A stretch of DNA of 64,000 nt from Eretmocerus hayati. Taxonomy: Eukaryota > Arthropoda > Insecta > Hymenoptera > Aphelinidae. The notes beneath the pieces were generated by a model. That model had not been told where the DNA came from, searched no databases, and saw only the letters and a program-made list of their open reading frames with translations. The translations under genes were made by a program, and so were the position numbers. Location of the stretch: contig CM056742.1 in assembly GCA_029851415.1 (NCBI GenBank), positions 77,800,748 through 77,864,747 on the forward strand, written 5' to 3'. Positions 11,537 through 23,410 of the stretch are shown here, piece after piece (position 1 is the first letter of the stretch; every line of letters begins with the position of its first letter).

Positions 11537-12070
11537 ACAGCGCAGCAGTAGCGCTATTACAGTATGCACCCGGACGACGTCGACGGACGCAGTGAGTGGC
11601 ATTACGTCTTCCCCAGAGTGTATCCACCCTTACCGTGACCCCTCGGGCGGAGAGTCGTGTCCAAGACTACCGGGTGGCTCACTCTCCAGCTCGCGACCCG
11701 GTGTGTCCTTCTTGTCCGCCGACTCATCGCGTCGTAACCGTGTCCCTCCAACTCCCCGTTCTCATACTTGTATGCACGTTTTGGCCATGCTAGGCCACGC
11801 GGGTCGTTGTAGCGGCAATTTTGTGTAATAATTCTGACTTCCGGAGACGAAGGCACGGAGAGTTGGAGAGGGACGGGCCCGCAGGCTGGGGAATAGCTCC
11901 TAACCCTCGCGAGTTAGCTCCACCCTCAATGTATATGGGTGATTCCGCCGCAATGGTGCAGTGAACGATTTCGAGTCAATGTACATGGGTGTTTCCGCTG
12001 TAAAGTGAATTTTTGGTATTGTGATTTTCTTCGAATTTATGGACAAACGGACAGTTTGATGACAGTTTTC

Positions 12071-12850
12071 GCCACAGATGGCGCTGTAAATTAGTTTCAT
12101 CGACCTGCGAGTCGGAAAATGAGGTTTCTAATAGCAATAAATCCGTTTGTATTTTTCTGAACGTTGATAGTGATCATTTATTGTCGATCGAACTATACCA
12201 GTGTCCGCAGAATACATTCGCGTTTTTCAGGTGCTCCCAATTTTCCCCACTGTCCCGCCCCTCGTGGCGCGGGGTACCTGGCCCTGACCCGATCCGGCCT
12301 AAAATGAATGAGGTAACTGCGGGGTGGGTTTAGTATTTCAGGTGGATGTTCCAGATGATCCCTGACCCATCTTCCCCCCACGTTACATGGCGATCCTGCC
12401 AGGATCACGGTTGACTCCCGGGAGCGTCCGGAACGAATCTGCGGACACTGCGCGTGCGCGTGAGAGCATCGACGCGGTACTGCATGGATTTAGACTCAAT
12501 GTCGGGCCCTCGGTGTATGCCGATGATTTAATATTATTCGCGTGCGAACCTGCGCGCTTACTCCCGAACACTCTGTGTCAACGGATGACATCAACCCCCG
12601 CCCTCATAGTGACGCGCATTCGCCCCCGCTCGCGCTCAGTGACCCGTTTGTAACATAACCCGCCATGTGGGTATTCGATTGGAAGCTCCTGATAAGTACT
12701 CTCCGTGACACCAGAGGGGGCTCCGCCATCGTCGCGCACACCAGCGCCACCTGGCGCGCGAGTTTCTTATTGAGACAACACCCGTCGTGTGGGTACTGGT
12801 TGGATAGCTCTTGAAGAGTACTTCGCGGTCCGCCATAGGGGGCAGCACTG
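12071..12850. promoter_or_regulatory. Cluster of CTCF-like motifs
   Basis: Four words resemble the CTCF consensus (CCA-n-nAGnnGGCGC type): CCACAGATGGCGCTG at 12072-12086 (plus), CCAGAGGGGGCTCC at 12711-12724 (plus, weak), CGCCAGGTGGCGCTGG at 12741-12756 (minus) and GCCATAGGGGGCAGCAC at 12832-12848 (plus). The second and fourth occupy the same position in successive 122-bp repeats. CTCF marks insulators in insects and vertebrates, and the Drosophila gypsy leader carries a comparable cluster for another insulator protein, Su(Hw). Binding here is inference from sequence only. Confidence 0.4.
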
Positions 12851-12945
12851 CCGCTTCACCCTTCGGCGCCATTGATCCCCGGGGGATCCGACTAATATTT
12901 ACCCCACCATGTGAGTACTCAAACTGAAACTCGTGAAGCACCTGT
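12652..12945. repeat. Three tandem ~122-bp repeats in the leader
   Basis: Three diverged copies begin at about 12658, 12780 and 12901. Each has a block reading CC(G/A)(C/T)C(A/G)TGTG(G/A)GTA, then a block like GGAAGCTCCTGATAAGTACT. Copies 1 and 2 then carry a CCAnAGGGGGC word about 50 bp into the unit. The third copy is cut short. Confidence 0.75.
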
Positions 12946-13442
12946 ATCGGTAGTCGTTTCCATTTTGACGTCGAGTGAAGTTACGATAATTCATCGCCGA
13001 TTACGTGATTGAACCACGCGATTCGATTCCTGCTAATTTGCTCGTTGCCATAAGCGTTGCGGAAAATTTGTTCCATCGATTAAGCCGGTGGTCCCATACC
13101 AAATGCGGACATCTGCGAAGGATACACGACTCTCCGTCCTCATCTGATTACATTGCATGCCATTTTAGTGATAGTAGAGTAAGTAGAGGTGGAGGGGGAC
13201 TCCCATATCCTTATCCTTGCCAATTCCCCAAATTTTCCGTCGAGGATTCAAAACCTCAACAAGGAGTCCGCCGAGACAATCGTCTCAGCAGGGTCCGCCA
13301 GGGGGTTTTGGGGATCCGCCTATCTCATCGAGGGAGTCAATACCTGAATTATTCCGCGAAAAGTTGAACGTCATCGCGGGGCAGCAAAATGGTCGGAAAG
13401 AAACCACCGACGTCGATCCCATAGAAGGGTCAACAGAGGAAG

Positions 13443-14307
13443 ATGACGATCACACCGGAGATCGCCGAAATACTCGGAGAAGACCAGCGATATGTAGGCG
13501 CGGCTAAGCTAGTTGCGGACCTCAGTTATGAAGAGGTTATGGTCCGCCTGAGCGAAGAGAAGCTCAATCTAGGGGGCACTCTTAACGCGATGAGTATCCG
13601 TTTGCTACGATACGACCTCTTGACAATCAACCCTAGCCGAAAAGTCCCGTGGGACGCCGCGATCGACGAGCTCCCGAAAGAACCCAGTCCACTCTCGCTA
13701 GCGGCTAGGCGAGCGATACAAGAGATAGATGGAGCTGAACTGAGTGATGACAGCGAACCGGAAGCAGAATTCGAGTACGAACTGGAAGATCCCGTGGTCG
13801 TTACGTCGACAACTGGGGTCACACAGAGTGCGAATGTGACAACCATGGCCAGCACCTCCGCGACCGCGACTGTAACTAGTTCGCACGGGTCAATCGCGAC
13901 ACCGGGTCACGTGATGCCAGCCATGTACCAGCATTGGGTCGCCGCTGCCGAATCTTTCCGCCAAATGTGTCAGAACGCGCCCTTCGCCGGCTGGGCTGAT
14001 GCGACGCTGCCAAATCCAACCGCGATGGAAGGCTAGAACATTCCGCCGTTCGTGCCTCCGTTCATGCAACCACACGTGACTTTTACAGCGTCAATACGAG
14101 AAGTAAAAGACTCGGAGACAGAACGAGACCAGAGAACGTCAGCGGGAAGAAGTAACGACAGCTCGGGTGACGACACGGAATACATCCGCCAACAATGTGA
14201 CCGGTTGCATGGCCTGCGTGGTAGCCAGACCACCAACCAGGTGCCGTCGAACACGCAAGTTCCACCTATCGTCCAGACGCCGGTAGGCGCCAGGGGTCAG
14301 GAGCCGT
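13443..14307 (+). pseudogene. Gypsy-type gag, N-terminal part
   Basis: An open frame from the ATG at 13443 encodes an acidic, Ser/Thr-rich protein whose beginning looks helical (PEIAEILGEDQRYVG, LRYDLLTIN). An in-frame TAG at 14034-14036 interrupts it, and the same frame resumes and runs to the insertion point near 14308. It has no recognisable domain on its own. It is assigned to gag because the frame continues beyond the 4.2-kb insertion into a clear retrotransposon Gag. The start is uncertain: another frame from about 13217 (GGFGDPPISSRE, then an acidic run) ends just beyond this ATG and may be the original N terminus, shifted by one small indel. Confidence 0.65.
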
Positions 14308-15413
14308 CCCCACTGACAATGGGTGGCCGCCCGAGCGGGCGCCGGGTCGGGCGCCCGGACGGTAGCACGAAATTGACGATAAAGTCGCCCGCCCGGGCGG
14401 CCGCCGCGAAAATTTTTTTTTACCCAAAAATTCAATTTTTATATTTTTGTTTTCCCAAAAGCCCCAAAATAATTTCTGGGGAAAATTTTATACACATCCC
14501 ACTTACTTCCTTCTTCTTCCAATTGATGGAAATTTTTTCGAAAGAACTAGAGATTATCAAGGATCATTGCGAGTGGTGTGAACAAAAATACTTAGAAGAA
14601 GTTTCCAATGTCGAATCTCCACTTCGTGCGAGTCTGAAACACCAATTCTCCAAATCGAAGTTTCATGAGTCAGTTTTCCATCAATATGTTCTCTATATTT
14701 AAAGGAAAAAAAATGATCTGGCGTACTGTCTCTAGTATCTCTATCACCATTTCCCATCCGGAGCGTACAGGACATGGTTATTAATCCTACATTTGTTTAT
14801 TCAAATTAGATGTATTTCCTGATCCGAAGATAGCTAAAATATAATGATGAGACGCTCATCAACGGTGAGTAATATAATGAGATCATTTTTGCGAGTACTT
14901 GATTCATCAACGCGGGAGAATTGAGGGTTAGAATGAACGAGAAACACGAGATCAATGAATATGAACAATTTATGACGAAAAAAAATACAAACAACAAATC
15001 ATCAAACGAACATACTCGATATCACAACAAACACACTCATGAACATGGTATTGAGAAATCTACATATTCCTTGAGCACATAACTCAAGAAACCATATGCA
15101 CATATCCGCACTATCATAATAGTTAGAATATTCAACAGTAAACTAAAAATCAATATACACAACGAATCAGTAAAATTTTATTCAGAATAATATATGATAA
15201 AAAGTGACATTAAGATCATCACCCACTCACATGAACACATATACATCCTCAAATACACATATATACTCAGAAAATCAAAATTCCCACTCATCGACGCATT
15301 CGTAAAAACATCTCATTACCCATCAAATCATGGATCAAATTGTTATTTGATATATATTAAATGGTTATTTGATAACACTATACATGAATCCCGAATCTCA
15401 CCATTCATACATA

Positions 15414-16514
15414 TGAGTCATTCTGGAGCAAGCTGGACAAAACCGTCACCAGGGGGGTTTGGGAAAAATCCGCAAAAATTTTTTTCTATTAGTACTATGT
15501 TAAAATAGTACGAAAAATTTTTTTTTCAGATTTTTTCGGCCCCCCCGTGGGCCCCAGGGCCCATGAAAAGTCCATTTTAGACCCTTTTTTAGCCTATTCT
15601 AGAAAAACCATAGTTTCAACGCAATTCAATATTCTCCAACGTACTTGGGCGCATTTTTCTCGTTAAAACTAGTACTTTTGAAACCAAAATCGTCGAAGGC
15701 CACTTAGTGAGCCTGACGACTTCTGCAAGCTAATTGTTGAGAGCAAATTTGAGCGATTTTTGGGCCTGCTTCAAAGCAATCTAGCTCCTACTAGACACGT
15801 GATAATCGACTTCTGCAGGTGATCATTTTGAAGGTCTTAAAAAAACCTACAATTTGTCTACCTGCAAAAGTCGATTATCGTACTTTTCATAGGAGCTATA
15901 GCCGATACAAGTTGAGCTGTTTACGAAAAATTCGAAAATTCAGGACTCGATTCCAAAAATATATCTTAATTTTTTTCCACCAAACTTGTGTGAAAATGTT
16001 CTTTCAGACATCTTCTTTCAGTAAAAAAAATTTGGCGGAGGTTATTTTTTTTTTATTTTTTTTTTGCCGAGCGTTACAAAATGCCGCATTTTGTGGTTTT
16101 AGCAAAAACGGCATCTTCGACCACGGTCACATATGCTCCCATCTGGACTAATGGGCACCAATCTGTGTGAAAGTACTCCCCAAAGTACCTCCAAGTACGT
16201 GTAAGAAGTTGCGGGGACCAGCCTCCAGCCAGAAGCGAGCTGTGGGTTCTATTTACCGTGTCAAAAATAGGCATTATTTTGGCTATTCGAGCGTAAGCGA
16301 CTGAGAGCATGATTTTACTCGTTCTGGCTTACACATGAGATAATGGGCTAGAATGAGGATCCAAACATATTTTTCCGACTCAAAATGACCATCTGAACAC
16401 AATTCCGAGGTCAGTTCAGCTCTAGAATGTCGTCTGGTGCCTCAACGGTGTCAGAACCCGTCGACAGAACAGGTGGCGGTGGCGGCTTTGTCCAGCTTGC
16501 TCCAGAATGACTCA
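15414..16514. mobile_element. Nested 1.1-kb element with TGAGTCATTCTGG ends
   Basis: The ends match as inverted repeats for about 36 bp (TGAGTCATTCTGGAGC...), flanked on both sides by TA. Internal words (TTAGTACTA, a T-run then CAGATTTTTT, TTGGGCGCATTTTT) also occur in the same order in the larger element at 48224, so the two are related families. No coding capacity is seen. It lies inside the 4.2-kb element, so it is the younger of the two. Confidence 0.75.
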
Positions 16515-18299
16515 TATATATATGACAATGAACAGTGAAAGAAAACACACGAAACATATAATTACATCAAAAAACCGAAAAACATCGCACAAACACATAA
16601 AAATCACCACATAACACATACACCCAAAATCGCAACAATTATACTCATCGACACAATACATGAAACCGTCATTCAATAATACAAATGGACACATACTCAC
16701 CATCACAATACAGATATATACTTACACAACTCACAAATCACCTATGACGTTTTCATTAAGAGCCGGTGACTGCACGTAGTTAGATCGCAATGACAATGTC
16801 ATTCGAGCGCTGTAAAAGTGTCCTGGGCTGCTTCTAATAATGAAAATCGAGGTGACAAACACAAACACGAAAAACATACGCACTCACACACACGCGCACG
16901 ACGCTCTCACAGATTATCGAAAGGTATAGGGGTGGGAGAAAATCTAGTGACTCCGGACGTTTCTTCGAGTTTCTAATATATAATGAACTCATAGATACGT
17001 TTAATACTAGTCGAGAAATTTTGCATGCAAAAGTTACGTCCAAATTTGCCCACAATCAGTGAGATGAGACTATCAATAAGGATGATTCATATAGCTCATT
17101 CCTACCATATGAGGCATCTAATCATTCGCGTCATTAACATTGCACCGTTTCGTTCATCAAACTTTTATCACATCGTCACAATTCACATCATTTACACACC
17201 TATTATACTGATACATCACTCCATTGCATCCATTCATCAAATTCATCCACCACACTACAACACTTCGCTACTTTGACATTTCATCAACATCATTAGTATA
17301 ATCATAATCATTAACACGCCAATTCATAGTCCCTCATCATTCTAACCATTCCATACTCCATATCACCTACCACACATTCCATTCATCATTCTGCCACTCA
17401 CTCTATCATCAACTCCGTGCATCCTCCGCATGCACTAATATTACCAATGATACCACGACAACCAAGGAGAGGAAAAAAAGTGGTCTTCGGGAAAATGAAG
17501 AAAGCCGCGAAGAGTCAACACAGCTAGTCTTAGGCAAGCGCTTACCAATTCGGAGCTTGCTCCAAACTTAGGGTAGCGTCGCTGATATAGTAGAATTGAA
17601 GAGGATATCAAGACAACATTCCTTAATAAGAATAATATATTCAAGTCACACACGGAGTGAATCTCACATAGACAATCATTGCAAACAACTGGGAATTAAG
17701 ACAGAAAGAAGAGAAGCAAATATGTAAGTATTTCACTGTAACTTGATATTTATTATCATTATTAAATACTTCCATCATCAGATATTCATATCCACCATTC
17801 ATCATCTTAGCATCATCTTCAATCATTTCAAACTCAATGAACAAGAAGAAAAATATACAATAATCTCAATATAAACTTAAGATGATGATTTTCAATATCT
17901 CATGATAATATACATCCAATCATTCATAATAATCATGTTATTAACATTCATTCAATATTATCCCTTCCATTCCGAATTGATATAATTCCCTTCAATCTCA
18001 TTATCTCCATCCCACATATACATATTCAAATTATATTACTATGTACAAGAGCAACATTATTGTCTAAGCTCATAGTCATGAGTACTATTATTACTATATT
18101 TTTATATTATAGTTATCATTATTATTATACTACTCCTTCCTTGTAATATTTCAGAAACACCAGACGGGGTCCTACCCCAAGGTGAGATGAAGTACTATAC
18201 ATACATTATATATAGAATTCGGAGCAAATCATGTATAGAATTTGGAGCAAAAACTTTGCTACTACGGAAACATTTTCTCAGTGATGATCATCTCCTGGA
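16515..18299. other. AT-rich low-complexity interior of the 4.2-kb element
   Basis: Long runs of A/T with CA, CAT and ATC words (for example 16515-16735 and 17090-17450) give a strand-biased, simple-sequence look. No gene, inverted repeat of note or RNA gene was recognised. Confidence 0.6.
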
Positions 18300-18512
18300 G
18301 TGGCTTCCTCAGAGTTCTCTTCGGTGATTTTTCATGGACTGGAGGGAACAAAATTGGATAGAATAATTTCGGGTTTTCGGGAAAACAAAAATATAATAAT
18401 TGAATTTTTGGGCAAAAAAAAATTTTCGCGGCGGCTTCATCGCCGATTTCGTACTACCGTCCGAGCGCCCGCCCCGGCGCCCACTCGGGCGGCCATCCAT
18501 TTCCAGTGGGGG

Positions 18513-20124
18513 TCGCAAGGAGCCTATGCGGACGCGACTCGCCAGCGCCCACGTGAGGATCGCCGAGAACAGGTGAGAACTACACTGCCAATGCATGGCG
18601 AATCAGCGCAACCAGGTCCTATGCAACAAGCCTCGATGCAGGAGCAAGCTCCGCCCGGAATCCGCTACTCCCAAGCCAAAGACCAAAGCACTCGCCGTGA
18701 CTGGTTTTCGGGGTCGTCCAGCAGCGACGAATGGGAGATGGAGACACCGGTGTCGAGGAGGTCCCGCTCCAAGGGCAGAAGAGTAGTTTTGAAGGAGCAG
18801 AAGAAGTCGGAGCGCATCGTACAAGTGATAAAGACGTTTGCCAGCTGGAAGATCTCGTTCGATGGGGAACCAAAAGGCCGTAGAAATAGGGCTGAAGAGT
18901 TTCTAGCCTCCGTGAAAGAATGCATGGAAGCGATCGACCTATCCGACGCAGAGGTCTTAGCAGCCATGCCGAGCATATTGACCGATCGAGCGCGCACGTG
19001 GTATCGCACACACCGTAGGGGAATCGCGACCTGGAGAGATTTCAAGCAAACGTTCCGCGATCAGTATGTCGGGCACGTAGACCATCAGGATTTAATGTTA
19101 AGAGTTACATCGCCGTACGCAGGGGAAAAACAAACAAATCGTGCCGTATCTCACTTGTATCCGCCTCATCGTAGGGCACTTCAAGCATCCGCCGAGCGAG
19201 GAAGTAGTTTTCAATATCGTGATACGCAATTTGAGACCGGAAGTCAGCCGATATTTAGAAACGAAGGACGTGAGAACGTTGACGGAGAACCAATACTTTG
19301 GGAAAAAGTTCGAGAAACAGTTGGGATGGGACGCGCGATATATATCTCCGCCATCGCAGGACAAATCCCGCATCCCGGGGGCGGCCTACCAAGGCTCGAG
19401 TAGCGCTCCAAGGAAAGTGGCCGCCACCGAGTTGGAAGAAGCCACCGGGCAGGTCGCTGGATTGACGATTGGGAATAAACCCGAGGCGAAGGCACCGGAG
19501 TCTAAGCCGCCTCCGGCCACCACCCCAGCGAACCCTGCCAACGCCAATGGCGGCCAAAAAGACAAGGGAAGGGGAAGAAGGGGGGGTAAGAAGAATGAGA
19601 ATGGGACGAGTGCAGGTGAAGCAGCGCAGACCGCTGCAGTGGCGACCAACGCCACCAAACCCGCCGGCATTCCAGCGCCCACACCTTCCGCACCTCCGCC
19701 ACCGACCCCACCAGCACCACAAGCGGGACCATGGGGCTATCCGTGGGGATATCCGCCCTATCCGTATCGGCAAATGCCAGGGGCGTCTGGAATGCAGAGA
19801 AATGCGAGGCCTGCGAGCGCCGAGAGTATGCAGAAACGTCAGGAACAGTTGACACGGGGTGCGTACTTCAACTGCAGCGGAATTGGACACCTCTCACGTG
19901 AGTGTCCAACCTGGCAATGTTATACTTGTCACGCTACGGGCCACGCTTCGCACGAATGTCCAAAAAGAAACGAGAAATGCCAAGGTTGCGGCATGGTTGG
20001 GTATTCAGTTAAGACATTCCCAGATCGTCAATGGGCGTTGAAGTACTCGGGAAACGGGCCCGCGGAGGCGCAGGGGGAACCCCTCCTGCTCCCCAAAATT
20101 CGAAGTGAAGAGCGAATGCGATGA
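18513..20124 (+). pseudogene. Gypsy-type gag, C-terminal part with zinc knuckles
   Basis: This continues gag after the insertion. The capsid-like region (LTDRARTWYRTHRRGIATWRDF near 18980-19040, then FRDQYVG) is the retrotransposon Gag signature. A one-base insertion near 19100 then shifts the frame, and the correct frame resumes with PYLTCIRLIVGHF and runs to a TGA at 20122-20124. A Pro/Ala-rich linker precedes three CCHC zinc-knuckle candidates near 19865-20010. The first has lost its leading Cys (Tyr instead), the second is intact (CYTCHATGHASHEC) and the third lacks its His and last Cys. Gag would package the RNA in a particle in the cytoplasm. The frame after the stop is the same as that of protease, so the TGA may be a mutation or a readthrough point. 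Confidence 0.85.
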
Positions 20125-21318
20125 AGCACCAGTGATGCAGACCCCCTCGCGGCCGAGGGGGAGGTCCACAGCGAGAGTGGTAACTTATATCCATCTCGAC
20201 TGGTAGCAAGCAACTGGACGACTAGAGACGACGATGAGGAAACGCCTGACCTATATGCCGACGGAAATCATGTGAATTCCGCCGAATCTGACTTGAATCC
20301 GCCTCCGCGAAGGGAATGGTACGAAGTAGAAATGACTCCAGTGATGGGTGCCATACGCAAACACCCACTGACAACGAGAAGAAGCGACGCTGATGAGGTG
20401 GATAGGGGAGTGGACGGGGAGGATAGGGGACAACGTGGTACTGATCACCTCACCGACGTACCTACAATCAACCTGAAAACGCCATGCCACGAAGAGGCAG
20501 CGGTCGCCGACGCACCAAGCCTAGAGGGAACTCGAACGGGGGTTGCCCCAGCCGACGCCATCAGGGCGAAAGTGGAAACTTGGAGTCAGGAAGAAATTGC
20601 AGATGGACCCGCCACACAAGCTGCACCTCGTAACTCTGTCGAGGTAATCTTGGAAGGAAAGTCATTCATGGCGTTGTATGACCCTGGAGCGCAGGTATTC
20701 TTCGTCGGGCCAAAAATCGCAAAATTTTATGAGACGCGTCTTTTTCACAAACGAAGCGTGTTGAGAGGAGCCGTGGGCAATCATGTCACCCGAGCAATGG
20801 GACTGTTGATGATGACTATGGAAATTGATGGACATTCCCGAACCATTGTGATGGAAGCGGTGCACGACACGTCGTACGACATGGTCCTGGGAATGGACTT
20901 TATGAACGCGTGGAAATCCGACTCTCGAAATGCCGATGGGCAATGGAGAGTACTTCAGAGAGGATACCGAAATTTTGTAGGACGTCGAAGAGAAGAACCA
21001 GAAAACCGATTATACGCCGAGTGTGCGGGACTGTTAGTAGTAGAGGAGGGGGGTAAAGCCCACCTAGAAGAAGTGGAGCGTGAGACGACCGCCAAGGCAG
21101 CGGGCAAAGTCGGAATAACAAATCGTGGGGTTCACAAAATTGAACTGATAGATTTTACTCCAGTCCGCCACCGTCCGCGACGCCTCTCTCCCAAGATGCT
21201 CGAGATTGCTAGGGAGGAGGTCAAAGCCATGTACGGTCTCAAGCGCATCCGCCCATGTCAGAGTGCGTGGAGCAGTGCTCCAGCGTTGATCAGAAAATCA
21301 GACGGTACCGTCTTATAA
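20125..21318 (+). pseudogene. Gypsy-type pol: protease and start of reverse transcriptase
   Basis: An open frame of about 1.2 kb continues the gag frame. The aspartic protease is seen at VEVILEGKSFMALYDPGAQ (near 20640-20697), where the usual D-S/T-G-A has become DPGA, so catalysis would be lost. A flap-to-C-terminal part ends with YDMVLGMDFMNAW. The beginning of reverse transcriptase follows with HRPRRLSPKMLEIAREEV and the SAWSSAPALIRKSDGT motif before the frame stops at 21318, where a 59-bp duplication begins. The protease would cut the Gag-Pol polyprotein. Confidence 0.88.
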
Positions 21319-21433
21319 GACTTACCGTTTCTGCATCGATGACTTAAAAAGCGCGTACCATCATATTCCGAAAATAAGACTTACCGTTCCTGCATCGATG
21401 ACTTAAAAAGCGCGTACCATCATATTCCGGTAG
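21315..21433. repeat. 59-bp tandem duplication inside reverse transcriptase
   Basis: Two copies of a unit containing ATAAGACTTACCGTT, CTGCATCGATGACTT and GCGTACCATCATATTCCG lie 59 bp apart (matching TAC codons at 21323 and 21382). Since 59 is not a multiple of three, the first copy is out of frame and stops the protein. Confidence 0.92.
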
Positions 21434-22071
21434 CGGAGGAGTGCCAGGAGTATACCTGCTTCAGCCTTCCGGGCGTCGGCTCCTGGTGCTGGTGCGTAAT
21501 GCCCTTCGGGCTCTGTAACGCCCCGGCGACCTGGCAGCGCATGATCGACGAAATATTGGGCCCTGAGCTAGAGCCATTTGTTTTTGTGTATTTAGACGAT
21601 ATTATTATTGCAACAGACACGTATGAAGCCCATTAGGAGTGCCTAAAGATAGTGTTGGAGCGACTTGTAGATGCCGGACTCCAGATGAGTCCGGAAAAAT
21701 GTCAAATTTGCTGTGGCGAGGTGAATTATCTCGGCTTTATCCTGGACTCCGAAGGCCTCCGCCCGGATCCCGCAAAGGTAACGTCCGTACGGGAATTCCC
21801 TCCGCCAAGAAACCTGCGACAATTGCGATCGTTCCTGGGGATGCTAACGTGGTACTCAAGATTTATTGACCATGACGCCGAAATAAAAGTACCGTTACTG
21901 AAGCTTCTCCGGAAAGATACGCCATGGTCACGGAGTGAAGAACAACAGGAAGCGTTCGACAAACTGAAACAGGCCTTGACGAGCGCGCCGAGGCTCGCTA
22001 GACCTGATTTCTCAAAAATGTTCGCCATACAGACCGATGCATCCGCCTATAGCTTGGGAACCGTGCCGTGA
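21380..22071 (+). pseudogene. Gypsy-type reverse transcriptase, palm and thumb
   Basis: After the duplication the frame reads CID directly joined to DLKSAYHHIPV. About 35 residues normally lying between these motifs are missing, so there is an internal deletion as well. Further motifs are intact: VMPFGLCNAPATWQRMID, the catalytic FVYLDDIIIAT (near 21579-21610), LQMSPEKCQ, VNYLGF and LRSFLGMLTWYSRFI. One TAG at 21634-21636 interrupts the frame. The start of RNase H ([12 protein letters not shown]) is read before a frame loss near 22060. The enzyme would have copied the element RNA into DNA; this copy cannot. Confidence 0.9.
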
Positions 22072-22372
22072 AGGGGAAGACGGTGAGCACCCTATCGTCT
22101 ATCTGAGCCGCAGTCTTTCGCCGGCAGAGCGAAATTATACGGTCAGCGAGAGGGAGCTACTAGCGGTGGTCTGGGCCATCAAAAAGTTACGACCCTACAT
22201 TGAAGGGTACCAGTTTCAAGTGATAACAGATCACAGTGCCTTGAAATGGCTCCACAATCTGAAAGATCCGACTGGCCGTCTCGCTCGCTGGGCACTCGGA
22301 CTCCAGAATTGAGACTTCGAGGTGATACACCGGAGTGGGAAGCTCCATAATGTGCCAGGTTGCCTTTCTTGA
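22060..22372 (+). pseudogene. Gypsy-type RNase H
   Basis: The RNase H domain starts at the end of the previous piece ([10 protein letters not shown]) and continues in another frame with [49 protein letters not shown] and the ARWALGLQ end. Stops follow at 22310-22312 and just before 22373; both TGA codons could come from a TGG or CGA codon by single transitions. The catalytic acidic residues D (TDAS), E (ERELLA) and D (TDHSAL) are still visible. Confidence 0.88.
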
Positions 22373-23410
22373 ATGAAAGAGCCAGAAGACGCCAAAATCG
22401 GAGCAGTAGAAGCAGCCGACGAAATGACAGACACCGTGGATCCAACGATAACCGAAATCCAATGTTCCGCCGAGGACGCAAAGAAGGATTCCGAATACTC
22501 AAAACTGGCCGAAAAGATTCGTGCGAATCCGGACCAGTTCAAGGATTGGAGGGAGGTGAATGGCTTGATATATCATCATAGCCATAGCACGCTTCTGGAT
22601 CCAATCACATTTCCGGAAGAAAAACGGAGACTTGTCGTGCCAGTCCATAGGAGACGTGACGCTCTAGAGCGAGCTTATTGCCTCACCTCGTCTGGTCACA
22701 TGGGCATAGAGAAAACGTATGATCGACTAGCTCGAGATTACTACTGGCAAGGCATGAATACAGACGCGAGAACTTTCGTGAAAGAGTGTCAATTGTGCCA
22801 ACAATACAAGATGCCACAAACAGGCCCGCTTGGCCACATGGGGAATAGAGTAGTCGAACGAACATGGTCCGCCATCTCCGCCGATCTGATGGAATTTCCG
22901 CCGAGCAAAAAGGGCTTCAAGTACTCACTGGTCATCCAGGACTTGTTCACGCGCTGGGTGGAAGTAAAACCATTAAGACGCGCCGAGGGGAAGGCAGTAG
23001 CCACCGCGATTGAGGAATTGATCCTTTTCCGATGGGAGACGCCAATGTACTTCCTATCCGACAATGGTAAGGAGTTCGACAACAAAATTGTAGACGCCAT
23101 GTTAGAAAAACACGGAGTCCGTCAAGTCAAGAAGCCATCATATTGGCCGTCAGCCAACCCAACGGAACGTTTCAATGAAACGCTCAAACCAATGATCTCT
23201 CAATTCGTGGAGAATGATCACCGCAATTGGGATGATCACATCCATGAATTCCGCCATGCGATGAACACGGCCGTGCAATCCAGCACCAAAGTCTCGCCGG
23301 CGTTTCTCAATCCCGGACGTCATCCCACCCCAGTAAAAAGCGTACGTCGCGAACTGGAGGGTGAGAAATTGATCGAGAAATGGGAACTCAAGATTGGACG
23401 GATAGAATGA
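22373..23410 (+). pseudogene. Gypsy-type integrase, zinc-binding and core domains
   Basis: A 345-codon open frame contains the H2C2 zinc-binding region (SSGHMGIEKTYDRLARDYYW then CQLCQQYK) and the integrase core. The catalytic triad is Asp in ISADLMEF, Asp in FLSDNGKEF and Glu in NPTERFNETL. The family joins element cDNA to host DNA in the nucleus. The core looks intact, but the frame ends at 23410 where a small frameshift separates it from its C terminus. It is the best preserved part of the element. Confidence 0.92.

Larger units (their letters stand above)
10958..13442 (+). other. Presumed 5' LTR/leader region of the gypsy-type element
   Basis: This GC-rich 2.5 kb precedes gag. It contains a hairpin pairing TCGTCACCTCG (near 10998) with CGAGGTGACGA (near 11048), a GA microsatellite, and a 45-bp near-duplication with AATGTATATGGGTG at 11928 and AATGTACATGGGTG at 11978. 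An AATAAA at 12138 would suit an LTR polyadenylation signal. A threefold 122-bp repeat and CTCF-like motifs also lie here. No primer-binding site could be assigned with confidence. Open frames of up to 200 codons on both strands here look like GC-rich composition artefacts. The span could also include DNA unrelated to the element. Confidence 0.45.
14308..18511. mobile_element. 4.2-kb inverted-terminal-repeat element inserted in gag
   Basis: The two ends are inverted copies starting CCCCACTG, then a GC-rich stretch with GGCCGCCCGAG and GGACGGTAG, then GCGAAAATTTTTTTT. Similarity continues for about 150 bp inward, through TTTTTGTTTTCCC. The right end is at about 18504-18511. Because gag is interrupted exactly between these ends, this is an insertion. 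The target duplication could not be resolved, so the superfamily is unknown. The interior is AT-rich, full of CA- and CAT-rich low-complexity DNA, with no transposase frame. A second element is nested at 15414-16514. The short open frames at 14480-14702 and 18300-18420 are partly inverted-repeat sequence and were not recognised. Confidence 0.75.

Noticed and set aside
11025..11627. A 200-codon minus-strand open frame and several plus-strand frames
   Set aside because: They lie in GC-rich DNA with GA and CAG runs, overlap one another on both strands, and show no domain or splice support.
12500..12545. YADDLILFA resembling the catalytic motif of non-LTR reverse transcriptase
   Set aside because: No other reverse-transcriptase motif is found before or after it; one short motif in a short frame is not enough.
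18300..18600. Open frame starting at 18300 as a native gag start
   Set aside because: Its first 200 bp are the inverted terminal repeat of the inserted 4.2-kb element; true gag sequence resumes only after 18512.
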